From JAUMXJ01 sp041781135 (GTDB taxonomy: Bacteria; Bacillota; Clostridia; Peptostreptococcales; Acidaminobacteraceae), in assembly GCA_041781135.1 (NCBI GenBank), contig JBHAZV010000027.1, forward strand, positions 62,001-126,000: a stretch of DNA of 64,000 nucleotides, written 5' to 3'. Shown piece by piece: positions 49,921-59,600 of the stretch (the stretch's first letter is position 1; each line of letters begins with the position of its first letter). The notes under the pieces are model-generated. The model had not been told where the DNA came from. It worked only from the letters and a program-made list of their open reading frames with translations, and made no database searches. The translations under genes were made by a program, and so were the position numbers.

Positions 49921-50565
49921 ATGGAAATAACTGCAAGCATGGTTAAAGAGCTCAGGGATATTACCGGCGCAGGCATGATGGACTGCAAGAAAGCGCTCGC
50001 AGAAAATAACGGCGATATAGAGGCTTCTGTAAAATATCTCAGAGAAAAGGGCATTATGAAGGCGTCAAAGAAGGCTTCGAGAATCGCCGCAGAAGGTATT
50101 GTATATGCATATATTCACGGCGGAAGAATCGGCGCTATGGTCGAAATAAATACCGAGACAGACTTTGTCGCAAGAAATGAACAGTTCCAGGAATTTGCGA
50201 AGGATATTGCAATGCAGATAGCAGCTTCGAATCCTAAGTATGTCTCAAAGGAAGAAGTTCCTGCTGCTGAAATTGAAGCAGAAAAAGAAGTGCTCAGAAA
50301 TCAGGCGCTAAACGAGGGAAAACCTGAAAAGATAGTAGATAAAATGGTTGAAGGCAGAATTCAGAAGTACTATGAGGATGTATGTCTGCTCGAACAGGCG
50401 TTTATTAAAGACCCGGACAAAAAGGTCGGCGACCTCGTTACAGAAAAAATCGCTGTAATCGGAGAGAAAATTTCAATCAGAAGATTTGCGCGATTCGAAG
50501 TCGGCGAAGGCATTCAGAAAAAAGAAGAGAACTTTGCAGAAGAGGTTGCAAAGCAGCTCGGATAA
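49921..50565 (+). CDS. tsf: elongation factor Ts
   Basis: A 214-residue EF-Ts, the nucleotide exchange factor of EF-Tu. The N-terminal domain has KELRDITGAGMMDCKKAL with the conserved TDF-like contact further on (NTETDFVARN). The core is compact with a single reduced C-terminal subdomain, shorter than the 283 residues of E. coli, as in many Firmicutes and thermophiles. GAGGTAG precedes ATG 49921. A terminator follows at once. Confidence 0.95.
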   Translation: MEITASMVKELRDITGAGMMDCKKALAENNGDIEASVKYLREKGIMKASKKASRIAAEGIVYAYIHGGRIGAMVEINTETDFVARNEQFQEFAKDIAMQIAASNPKYVSKEEVPAAEIEAEKEVLRNQALNEGKPEKIVDKMVEGRIQKYYEDVCLLEQAFIKDPDKKVGDLVTEKIAVIGEKISIRRFARFEVGEGIQKKEENFAEEVAKQLG

Positions 50566-50575
50566 AAGGGATTTC

Positions 50576-50602
50576 AAAAAAGATCGCGCCGCGGTCTTTT
50601 TT
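50576..50602 (+). terminator. terminator after tsf
   Basis: AAAAAAGA and TCTTTTTT arms with a GC-rich inner stem (ATCG/CGGT) and a U-run, 10 bases after the tsf stop. Confidence 0.75.
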
Positions 50603-50637
50603 GTTTGCGAAATTATCTGCAGTCTGCGAAACTCAGG

Positions 50638-50666
50638 TTGAAAAAATATAGCAAGTATAGTAGAAT
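50638..50666 (+). promoter_or_regulatory. sigma-A promoter of pyrH
   Basis: -35 TTGAAA (50638-50643), 17-base spacer, -10 TAGAAT (50661-50666). The expected start point is at about 50673, one base before the pyrH ATG, so a leaderless or near-leaderless mRNA is predicted. Confidence 0.6.
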
Positions 50667-50673
50667 ACGGGAG

Positions 50674-51375
50674 ATGAACAATAAAAAAAGATATGTGCTC
50701 AAGCTGAGCGGGGAAGCGCTTGCAGCGGGCAAAAAAACAGGCATAGACGACGGATTTATGGACGAGCTTGCGCGTGTGGTCGGCAAAGTCAGCGCGCAGC
50801 TTGTGATAGTGATAGGCGCGGGGAATTTTTGGCGCGGAAGGCAGACAGACAGGATGAACAAGGCGCTTGCTGACCAGATGGGCATGCTTGCAACTGTAAT
50901 GAATTCTGTGGCGCTGTCGGAGGCACTATCGAGGAATGGCGTCAGGAACAGGCATTTTACGGCTTTTACAGTCGAAGGCATAGCGGAGAGGTATAGTGTT
51001 TCGGAAGCCGAGAGGGCGCTTGCCGCAGGCGAGGTAGTTGTTGTGAGCGGCGGCACAGGTTCTCCTTTTTTTACAACCGATTCGGGAGCGGCGCTTAGAG
51101 CGTCAGAGCTTAGAGCAGACAGCATACTTCTTGCCAAGAATATAGACGGAGTCTATGACAAGGATCCTGCAAAGCACAGCGATGCAGTGCGCTTTGATGA
51201 AATTGCAATATCCGATGCGATAGACCGAAGACTAAAAGTAATGGATTTAACGGCAATGGTCATGTGCATGGAATCCGGTATCGATATAAGCGTGTTTGCG
51301 CTCGAAAAACCGGAAAACATTCTTGCGGCGGTCAGCGGTGAGTGTGTCGGTACTCTCGTAAAAAGCAGAATATAA
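50674..51375 (+). CDS. pyrH: UMP kinase
   Basis: A 233-residue amino-acid-kinase-fold enzyme phosphorylating UMP: VLKLSGEALA at the start, VIGAGNFWRG, the ADQMGMLATVMNSVAL segment, SGGTGSPFFTTDSGAALRA (read in pieces), and LLAKNIDGVYDKDP. I start at ATG 50674. An upstream in-frame start at 50605 lies before the promoter. It ends 14 bases before frr, and TATAAT at the very end of pyrH could be an extra promoter for frr. Confidence 0.95.
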   Translation: MNNKKRYVLKLSGEALAAGKKTGIDDGFMDELARVVGKVSAQLVIVIGAGNFWRGRQTDRMNKALADQMGMLATVMNSVALSEALSRNGVRNRHFTAFTVEGIAERYSVSEAERALAAGEVVVVSGGTGSPFFTTDSGAALRASELRADSILLAKNIDGVYDKDPAKHSDAVRFDEIAISDAIDRRLKVMDLTAMVMCMESGIDISVFALEKPENILAAVSGECVGTLVKSRI

Positions 51376-51389
51376 TACAGGAGGATAGT

Positions 51390-51938
51390 ATGACTATTCA
51401 GATGTTGGAAGATAAAATGAAGAAAACGCTTGCTTTTCTTAAAGATGAATATAATCAGCTTAAGGCAGGGCGCGCCAATCCTATGCTGCTCGACAGGGTG
51501 AGCATGGATTACTACGGTTCGCCTACCCCGCTTAAGCAGCTTGCGAGTGTTTCTGTGCCTGAACCTCGCGTGATCCAAGTACAGCCATATGACGCATCCG
51601 TGCTCAAGGATATGGAGAGGGCGATACAGGCGGCGAACCTCGGCATAAATCCGAGTAACGACGGCAAGGTTATCAGGCTTATCATGCCGATGCTCACAGA
51701 AGAAAGGCGAGTAGAGCTCACAAAGGATGCCAAAAAGCTGGGCGAGGATGCAAAGGTCGCAATCAGAAATATGCGCAGGGATGCCGTCGAGCTTGTCAAA
51801 AAGCAGGAGAAAGACAAGGAAATCACCGAAGACGAAAAAACAAAGGCAGAAAAAGATATACAGAAAAAAGTCGACGATTTTATTGCGAAAGTAGACGAAA
51901 TGATCGAAAACAAATGTAAAGAAATAATGGAAGTATAA
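51390..51938 (+). CDS. frr: ribosome recycling factor
   Basis: A 182-residue RRF that splits post-termination ribosomes with EF-G. It has the LKAGRANPMLLDRVSMDYYG signature, VQPYD, and the C-terminal three-helix region rich in Lys and Glu. AGGAGG precedes ATG 51390; an in-frame ATG at 51342 lies within pyrH and is not used. The stop overlaps the uppS ATG by one base (TAATG). Confidence 0.96.
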   Translation: MTIQMLEDKMKKTLAFLKDEYNQLKAGRANPMLLDRVSMDYYGSPTPLKQLASVSVPEPRVIQVQPYDASVLKDMERAIQAANLGINPSNDGKVIRLIMPMLTEERRVELTKDAKKLGEDAKVAIRNMRRDAVELVKKQEKDKEITEDEKTKAEKDIQKKVDDFIAKVDEMIENKCKEIMEV

Positions 51939-52630
51939 TGCATATTTCCTTTGTGATGGATGGCAACGGCAGATGGGCAAAGGGACGGGGTCTGCCGCGC
52001 AGCGCAGGTCACAGAGCCGGTGCAAAGACGCTTATCAGGATAATGCAGGCGCTTGGGAATTTAGGTGTAGATGAAGCGACGTTCTACGCCTTTTCAACCG
52101 AAAATTGGAACAGGCCGAGCGGCGAGGTCGGTGTGCTTATGAAGCTGCTGGAGGAGTATCTTAAGACCCAGGTTCGCGAAGTGCACAGACAGGGCGGGCG
52201 ATTTCGTATGATCGGCTCACGGAAGGGCTTATCCGAAAAACTGCTCAGGTTGATAGACGATGCGGAGGCGCTAACTGCGGGCAATACCGGAATAAAAATG
52301 AATGTGGCGTTTAATTATGGCGGCAGAGCCGAGATTACAGAAGCTGCAATCAGTATAGCCTCGGCGGTTTCGCGCGGAGAACTTGCGCCGGAAGATATCG
52401 ACGAAGCCTTGGTAGGAAGCAGGCTTTATTTAAGCAATGAACCGGATTTGCTGATAAGGACCGGAGGCGAAAAGCGGCTGAGCAATTTTTTGCTTTGGCA
52501 GCATTCCTATTCGGAATTCCTGTTTTTGGATGTGCTTTGGCCCGATTTTAACGAGGATATGCTTGTGGAGTGTATAGAGGATTTTAAGCGCAGAAACAGG
52601 CGGTTTGGCGGTTTGGAGACAAATGAGTAG
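51938..52630 (+). CDS. uppS: undecaprenyl diphosphate synthase
   Basis: A 230-residue cis-prenyltransferase making the C55 lipid carrier for wall polymers. It has FVMDGNGRWAKGRGLPRSAGH (catalytic Asp in MDGNGRW; Arg/His for diphosphate), FYAFSTENWNRP, NVAFNYGGRAEI and a C-terminal DLLIRTGGEKRLSNFLLWQ (read in pieces). It starts directly at the MHISFVMDGNG, with a shorter N terminus than most. It overlaps frr by one base and cdsA by 8. Confidence 0.95.
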   Translation: MHISFVMDGNGRWAKGRGLPRSAGHRAGAKTLIRIMQALGNLGVDEATFYAFSTENWNRPSGEVGVLMKLLEEYLKTQVREVHRQGGRFRMIGSRKGLSEKLLRLIDDAEALTAGNTGIKMNVAFNYGGRAEITEAAISIASAVSRGELAPEDIDEALVGSRLYLSNEPDLLIRTGGEKRLSNFLLWQHSYSEFLFLDVLWPDFNEDMLVECIEDFKRRNRRFGGLETNE

Positions 52631-53399
52631 CAATTTTATAAAAAGATTGATTTCAACTGTAGTTGCGTTGGCGTTTCTTGCGTTTATAGTCTATCTTGGG
52701 AATACGGCTGTTACTGCGGTGTGCGTTGTTGCGGGGCTCATTATGCTTTTTGAGTATAATCGTGCTATGGGGCAGGCGAGTTATATTTCGTACGCTGTAG
52801 CGCTTGCGCTTTTTGCCGCCGAGATATTTGATATCCGCTATTTCCCGCTTATTGCGCTGCTGTGCGGGGTCAGCATAATTTATTATGTGGTTGCCGACCA
52901 GACACTCGATGTGTTTGCTAAAACAGTGCTTTCGTATTTTTATATCGTCACTCCGATATTAATTGCAATAGCTATTTTGCAGGGGTATGGGTTCAGATAT
53001 TTTCTGCTTGCGCTCATAATCCCTATAATGACCGATATGTTCGCATTTGTGTTCGGCAAGCTCTTCGGCAGGACGCCGCTCGTGCCGAAAATCAGTCCCA
53101 ATAAGACTGTTGAGGGCCTTGTAGGAGGAGTGGCGACTGCGACAGCCGCAGCAGTTGCATATACGCATTTTTTTGCCGGCGAGCTGCTCGGATATTCGGC
53201 GGCAATAGGCATCACTCTCGGAATAGTAGCGCAAATAGGCGATTTAGCCGCATCTAAAATCAAGAGAGCCTGTGGATTAAAGGATTATGGCGACATAATT
53301 CCGGGGCACGGGGGGCTTCTTGACAGATTCGACTCATATTTGACAGTTTTCCCGATATTTTATACATTCCTTTACTGTCTGACTGAAAAGGTATTATGA
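52623..53399 (+). CDS. cdsA: phosphatidate cytidylyltransferase
   Basis: A 258-residue polytopic membrane enzyme making CDP-diacylglycerol, with about seven helices. The C-terminal signature reads SKIKRACGLKDYGDIIPGHGG followed by LLDRFDS, with the catalytic Asp residues. I start at ATG 52623 (MSSNFIKRL) with GGAG upstream, rather than an in-frame start at 52605. It overlaps dxr by 4 bases. Confidence 0.94.
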   Translation: MSSNFIKRLISTVVALAFLAFIVYLGNTAVTAVCVVAGLIMLFEYNRAMGQASYISYAVALALFAAEIFDIRYFPLIALLCGVSIIYYVVADQTLDVFAKTVLSYFYIVTPILIAIAILQGYGFRYFLLALIIPIMTDMFAFVFGKLFGRTPLVPKISPNKTVEGLVGGVATATAAAVAYTHFFAGELLGYSAAIGITLGIVAQIGDLAASKIKRACGLKDYGDIIPGHGGLLDRFDSYLTVFPIFYTFLYCLTEKVL

Positions 53400-54490
53400 A
53401 CAAAAAGAATATATGTATTTTAGGTGCAACCGGAAGCATAGGTACTCAGGCGCTTGATATTATCAGAAGTAGGGAGGATCTTTCTCTCTATTCTTTTTCT
53501 TATCATAATAATGACGCGCTTGCGGATCGGATAATGTCTGAATTTCGCGCTTCGGAGATGGTCAAGACCGATGAAATATATGTGGATAGCGCAAAAGATT
53601 TGGAGTCACTTGCTGCGGCTCCGGCTGTCGATATCGTGCTTCATGCGGTTGCCGGTACCTATGGAATAAAGGCAGCGATTGCGGCGCTCAGATGCGGCAA
53701 GACGCTCGCGCTTGCAAATAAAGAAACCTTGGTTGCTGCGGGTGAGCTCGTAATGCGCGAAAATATTTCAGGTTTGATTCCCGTGGATTCGGAGCACTCC
53801 GCAGTGTATCAGTGTCTGGGCGGCAGCCTGCGCGGAAAGAATATTAAATCTGTGGTGCTGACAGCTTCGGGCGGCGCTTTCAGAGGGCTTTCAAAGTCCG
53901 AAATTGCCGGAAAGGCGGCGAGTGATGCGCTCAGACATCCAAATTGGAGTATGGGCAGAAAAATTACGATTGACAGTGCGACAATGATGAACAAAGGGCT
54001 CGAAGTAATCGAGGCGATGCATCTGTTTGGGCTTCCATTTGAGCAGATCGAAGTGCTAATCCATCCGGAGAGCATTGTCCATGGCATGGTTCGTTTTGAG
54101 GATGGTTCAATGCTTGCGGAGCTGTCTAAACCGGATATGCGGCAGCCCATATCATACGCGCTTACAGGAGAGAAGCGAGCGGATCTGAAGCATCTTGATT
54201 TTACGATGCTTTCAGGCGGGCTCAACTTTAAGGAGCCGGATGTTTCTACATTCCCGTGCCTCGGGTTGGCATATGATGCTGCAAGAGCGGGCGGAATAAT
54301 ACCGGCTGTAATGAATGCAGCCAACGAAGTAGCTGTAGATGCTTATCTCAGTGGTGGGATAGGATTTTACGATATTTCCTCGATTATAGGCAGAACAATC
54401 GATGCAACCGAAAATACCGCAGTTGAATCTATTGAACAGATCGAAGATGTTATTGCTCTTGCAAAGCGCAGAGCGAAGGAGTTTGTATGA
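53396..54490 (+). CDS. dxr: 1-deoxy-D-xylulose 5-phosphate reductoisomerase
   Basis: A 364-residue NADPH enzyme, second step of the MEP isoprenoid pathway. It has NADPH-binding LGATGSIGTQALDII, LANKETLVAAG, PVDSEHSA with metal-binding residues, and HPNWSMGRKITIDSATMMNKG (read in pieces). ATG 53396 is in ATGA overlap with cdsA. With ispG nearby, the window shows MEP pathway use. Confidence 0.96.
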   Translation: MNKKNICILGATGSIGTQALDIIRSREDLSLYSFSYHNNDALADRIMSEFRASEMVKTDEIYVDSAKDLESLAAAPAVDIVLHAVAGTYGIKAAIAALRCGKTLALANKETLVAAGELVMRENISGLIPVDSEHSAVYQCLGGSLRGKNIKSVVLTASGGAFRGLSKSEIAGKAASDALRHPNWSMGRKITIDSATMMNKGLEVIEAMHLFGLPFEQIEVLIHPESIVHGMVRFEDGSMLAELSKPDMRQPISYALTGEKRADLKHLDFTMLSGGLNFKEPDVSTFPCLGLAYDAARAGGIIPAVMNAANEVAVDAYLSGGIGFYDISSIIGRTIDATENTAVESIEQIEDVIALAKRRAKEFV

Positions 54491-55542
54491 GCGTGGTTAT
54501 AAACGCTGTTTTGTTTTTATTAATACTGTCATTTGTGGTGATAGTACACGAGCTTGGACATTTTGCCGTCGCAAGGATTTGCGGCGTAAAGGTGCTCGAA
54601 TTTGCCATAGGCATGGGTCCGGTGGTTTTTTCCAAGACTCGCGGAGAGACTGTGTATTCAGTCAGGGCAATTCCGATCGGAGGTTTCGTGAGGATGCTCG
54701 GCGAAAATTCCGAAGACGAACCTGAAGACGGAGAAGAACCGCTTTCGGAAGAGGATCAACTGCGCAGCTTCAGCAATAAAAACCCTCTGCAAAAGCTTGC
54801 GATTTTGCTTGCCGGCATTTTTAATAATCTTGTTATAGGCATAGCGCTTATGGTGGCATATTTCTCCATAAATGGCAGTATTTCCAATATTGTTGACAAG
54901 CCGCTCGAGAATCTTCCGGCGCAGCGGGCCGGAATCCAAAGCGGCGACAGGATAATCGAAATAGGCGGAGAAGCTGTAAATGGCTGGGGCGACATTACAA
55001 GGCTGATAAGTTCTTCGCAGAGCGGTGATATCAGGCTTGTGATTGAAAGAAATGGAGAAATTTTAGTAAGGGATGTACAGGCTGAGCTGAACAAGTCGGG
55101 AAGGTATGTAATCGGGGTAACGCCGCTGGTGCTTAAGGATTTTGCTTCTTCGCTGAAAGCGAGCGCAGCTGCATTCAGGGAGATGCTGTCCGGAACGATC
55201 AATGGCTTTGCATCGCTTTTTTCTTTGAAATCAAATCAGGATATAGTCGGTCCTATCGGACTGTACAAAGTGGTAGGGGATGTCAGAGAAATAGGTTACA
55301 TGCATCTTTTGATGCTTGTGGGCAGTATTTCGATCAGCATAGGGTTTGTAAATCTTATTCCGATTCCGGTGCTTGACGGCGGCAGGGCGCTCATAGTGCT
55401 CGGAGAGATGCTGTTTCGCAGAAAGCTTGGGCAAAAGGTAGAGTATGGGCTGATGCTCGTGGGCATTGTGCTTATATTCGCAATGATAGGCTATGCATTT
55501 TACAGCGATATTGCGAGACTGATATCCGGAGCGGGACAGTGA
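54487..55542 (+). CDS. rseP: site-2 metalloprotease RseP
   Basis: A 351-residue intramembrane zinc protease: the first transmembrane helix with VHELGHFAVA (HExxH), one central PDZ domain (about 115-200, AGIQSGDRIIEIGGEAV), and the C-terminal LDGGRALIVLGE with the third metal ligand, flanked by helices. It likely cleaves anti-sigma factors or signal peptides. It overlaps dxr by 4 bases and abuts ispG. Confidence 0.94.
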   Translation: MSVVINAVLFLLILSFVVIVHELGHFAVARICGVKVLEFAIGMGPVVFSKTRGETVYSVRAIPIGGFVRMLGENSEDEPEDGEEPLSEEDQLRSFSNKNPLQKLAILLAGIFNNLVIGIALMVAYFSINGSISNIVDKPLENLPAQRAGIQSGDRIIEIGGEAVNGWGDITRLISSSQSGDIRLVIERNGEILVRDVQAELNKSGRYVIGVTPLVLKDFASSLKASAAAFREMLSGTINGFASLFSLKSNQDIVGPIGLYKVVGDVREIGYMHLLMLVGSISISIGFVNLIPIPVLDGGRALIVLGEMLFRRKLGQKVEYGLMLVGIVLIFAMIGYAFYSDIARLISGAGQ

Positions 55543-56630
55543 TGGTCAGCAAACTTACCGGCGGCATAAATGCAGCTGAAAAGCGTAAAAAACGCGTTAT
55601 TGATATAGGCAGAGTCAAAATCGGAGGAAACAACCGGATTGCTATACAGTCGATGTGCAATACGAAGACAGAGGATATAGAAGCCACCGTAAACCAAGTA
55701 CTGCAGCTCGAAGCGCTGGGATGCGATATAATAAGACTTGCAGTTCCGAGTGTCGAGGCTGCCCGCGCAATCAGCGAGATAAAAAAGAGAGTGAATATAC
55801 CGATTGTGGCGGATATACATTTTGATCATAGATTGGCGCTTCATTCCATAGCTTGCGGCGCTGATAAAATTCGTATAAATCCCGGAAATATCGGCTCTCG
55901 TGAAAAAGTGGCGGAGGTTGCACGCGAGGCTGCTCTCGCAGGAGTGCCGATCAGGGTTGGCGTAAATTCCGGCTCAGTAAACAGAACGGATGTAGCGCAG
56001 TATGGCAGGGCGGAAGCTATGCTTCGTGCACTTCGGAGCGAAGTTGCGCTCTTAGAGGAACTCGGTTTTTACAATATAGTGCTGGCGGTAAAATCGAGCG
56101 ATATATCGGAGACGCTTGCAGTTTCGCAAGCGGTAGATAAGCTGTACGAATATCCGATGCATATAGGAATCACAGAGACCGGCACGCTGTACACAGGCGT
56201 TGTAAAGAGCGCAGCCGGGCTTGGGATACTGTTGAATCATGGAATAGGCAACACGATTAGGGTAAGCCTTGCCGCCGACCCGTCTGAGGAGATCAGATGC
56301 GCTAAGGCACTGCTTGCCGCCCTTGGAATACGCAGGTTTGGCGTGAACGTCATCGCATGTCCTACATGCGGGAGGACAAATGTCGATGTTATCGGACTCG
56401 CAGAGAGGGTCGAGAACGCCCTTTCAGGAATCAGAGCAAGCATTGATGTTGCAGTCATGGGATGCGCAGTCAACGGACCGGGCGAAGCCCGTGACGCCGA
56501 TATAGGAGTTGCAGGAGGATCGGGCGAGTATTTGTTGTTTTCAAAAGGCGAGATAGTGGGCAAGATCAGCGAAAATGAAGTGCTCGACCGTCTTGTGGAA
56601 ATGGCGAAGGAATTTGAATTGGAGGCATAA
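55542..56630 (+). CDS. ispG: 4-hydroxy-3-methylbut-2-en-1-yl diphosphate synthase
   Basis: A 362-residue 4Fe-4S enzyme of the MEP pathway. It has an N-terminal TIM barrel with IQSMCNTKTEDIEAT and IVADIHFDHRLAL, and the cluster-binding ACPTCGRTNVD and MGCAVNGPGEARDADIG at the C-terminal domain. ATG 55542 directly follows GTG 55539, which is an equally possible start overlapping the rseP stop. The stop overlaps polC by one base. Confidence 0.95.
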   Translation: MVSKLTGGINAAEKRKKRVIDIGRVKIGGNNRIAIQSMCNTKTEDIEATVNQVLQLEALGCDIIRLAVPSVEAARAISEIKKRVNIPIVADIHFDHRLALHSIACGADKIRINPGNIGSREKVAEVAREAALAGVPIRVGVNSGSVNRTDVAQYGRAEAMLRALRSEVALLEELGFYNIVLAVKSSDISETLAVSQAVDKLYEYPMHIGITETGTLYTGVVKSAAGLGILLNHGIGNTIRVSLAADPSEEIRCAKALLAALGIRRFGVNVIACPTCGRTNVDVIGLAERVENALSGIRASIDVAVMGCAVNGPGEARDADIGVAGGSGEYLLFSKGEIVGKISENEVLDRLVEMAKEFELEA

Positions 56631-59600
56631 TGGCGAAATTTGTTTATGACAAAAAGAAGTACGCCCTTAATATACACGCGATAAGCGAATCAGAGGTGAA
56701 CGCAAAAGAAATACAGCAAATACTCTCTGATCTCAGCGAGATTCAAATTATTAATTACTATGTCGATAAAAATCTGGTCAGAGTTTACACGCTCGACGGC
56801 GGCGAACTGATGCTGCTTAAAAGAAACGCTGCAGCTCCGCAGCTGCCTGCTGCGGATGTGTTCAAAAAAATCATAAAGACCGAAATTCCTATATCGCAGG
56901 TAAGAAGGAGCTCCGACAGCAGCGTTGTGATATGCGGCGAGGTCACATATATCGATAAGATAAAGACCAAGAGGGACGATAAATACCTTGTAGTGCTCGG
57001 AATAGCCGATTTTGATGACGGAATCTCGGCCAAGAGTTTTTTTGAAAACGAGGAGACTGCGGACATTGTCACGAGAAACATTTTAGTTGGAAGCTATGTA
57101 AAGGTTATGGGGCGTCTGACATATGACAATTTCGAAAACGATTATGTGCTGATGTTCAATAAAATAAATTTGGCGAATACCTCTGAAGGCCGTATGGATG
57201 GCGCAAAGCGCAAAAGGGTCGAGCTGCATTTGCACACAAACATGAGCGAGCAGGATGGAATGTGTCCGCTTAAAGAATATGCTGAGAGAGCGCTGAAGTG
57301 GGGGTTTCCGGCAATTGCAGTCACCGATAATTCTTCGGTTCAGGGCTTCGACCAGGCGTTTAGTCTTGGCAAGGATTTAAGGTACAAGTTTATATACGGC
57401 ATGGATGCATATGTAGTAGACGATGTGCGCCCGTTTCTCGGCGGAATTAGCGATGAATATCCGTTCAACGGAGATTTTGTAGTGTTTGACATAGAGACTA
57501 CGGGTTTTTCGGCGCGCAATGACTGCATAATAGAGTTCGGAGCTGTCAAAGTAAGTGGCGGAGCTGTTGTCGACCGGTTCAGCAGCTTTGTATTTCTGGG
57601 AAAGCCGCTCTCTAAGGAAACGGTGGAGCTGACAAATATTACAGACGAAATGCTCGCGGGTGCGCCCGATATCGATAAAGTGTTTGATGATTTTATGAAA
57701 TTTTCGGATGGTTCGGTCTTTGTGGCGCATAATTCGGATTTTGACATGAGTTTTGTGAATAAACTGTGCGCCGAAAAGGGTGTTCCGCTGAGACCCGCTA
57801 TAGATACAATTCAGCTCGCAAGGCAGTTTTTGCCTATAAAAAAATATGGGCTCGAAACATTGGTCAGACATCTTAAAATCCCCTTTTCGGATCATCACAG
57901 GGCCGTGGCCGACGCCGAAGTCACCGCCAAGGCATTTATTCATTTTTTGGGTATTTTTAAGGAATTGGGTCTAACTACGGTCGGGCAGCTAAATCGATAT
58001 GTGCGTGAAAATATTGCAATAGAAAAGTTCAGACCGGAAAAAATGCTGATATTGCTTAGAGGACCGGAGGGCAGGAGTCCACTTTACAAGCTTTTGTCAA
58101 GCGCAAATATCAATTATGGCGGCAATATGCGGCTTAGCGAGCTCCTTGAGCAGAGGGAGCATTTTCTGCTTGGGAGCGGGGCCGAGGACGGCGCGTTGTA
58201 TGATGCGGCGCTCATGAATAAAAGCGACAGTGAAATAAAAAGCCTTATGGGCTACTATGATTTTGTGGAGCTGATGCCCGCGGCAAATTTTTATGTTCCT
58301 GACCATGGTGTTGGAACAGATTATTTTAACAGCGAGAATCAGGTGCGAGAATTGTTCCTTCGGCTGCATATGCTGGCATCTGAGCTTGGAATCAGAACAG
58401 TTGCCACCGGCGACGTATTTTTTGCGGAGCCAAGCGAAATGATCGCGCGCGATATAATGCTTCATAGCAGGACGCGGCGTTCGTTTGTAAACAGAGGGCT
58501 GAAATATCTTCGTACAACCGAGGAGATGCTGCAGGAATTCTCCTATCTCGGCTCCGATGCCGAAAAGGTCGTAATCGACAACAGTATATATTTTGCATCG
58601 CTGACAAGCCCCATCCAGCCTGTGCCGAGCGGAACATACTCGCCAACTCTCGAAGGCGCAGAGGAAGAACTAAAGCGCATATGCTATTCAAATGCGCGTA
58701 AAATTTACGGCGACCAGCTGCCTCAGATTGTCGAGGCGCGCCTGTCCCGCGAACTTCACGCAATTATAGAGAACGGCTACGGCTCGCTCTACCTGATTTC
58801 CAATAAAATGGTCAAAAAGTCTAATGAGGACGGATATCTTGTGGGTTCGCGTGGTTCCGTAGGTTCTTCTCTTGCAGCTTTTTTGGGCGGGATCTCCGAT
58901 GTAAACCCGCTTCCGCCCCATTATCACTGCGAAAAATGCCGTGTAAGCGAATTTTCGGATGATACGAGCATTGTGGGCTTCGACCTTCCGATGAAGACCT
59001 GCATTTTGTGCGGAGAAACCCTCAAACGCAACGGGTGCGACATCCCATTTGAGGCGTTCCTTGGATTCAAAGGAGATAAAGAGCCGGATATAGATCTTAA
59101 TTTTGCGAGCGTCTATCAGAGCACCGCTCAGAAATATTGCGAGGAACTTTTTGGCAAGGGTCATACATTCAAGGCCGGAACAGTCGGCACATATGCCGAG
59201 AAAACGGCAATAGGAAATGTCAAAAAATACCTCGAGGATAACGGAAAAAACTGGCCGAGGGCGCTTATAATGAAGCACAGCAAGAGAATACAGGGCGTTA
59301 AGCGCGCTACCGGACAGCACCCCGCAGGTGTGCTCGTGCTTCCGAAGGAATATGACATAAATTATTTTTCTCCGATTTTTTTGGCGAAGATAGAGGGCGG
59401 CGCAGAATACGCTCAGGCTACTCACTTTGACTACGGTATGCTAAAGGGGACTTTGCTAAAGCTTGATGTGCTTGGGCATGAAAGTCCGACTGCTCTCAGA
59501 ATGCTCGGAGATTACACCGGAGTCGATGTCATGGATATCCGCCTTGACGACCCTGCTACGATAAGCATTTTCAAATCGGCTGACGCGCTTAATATCAGAG

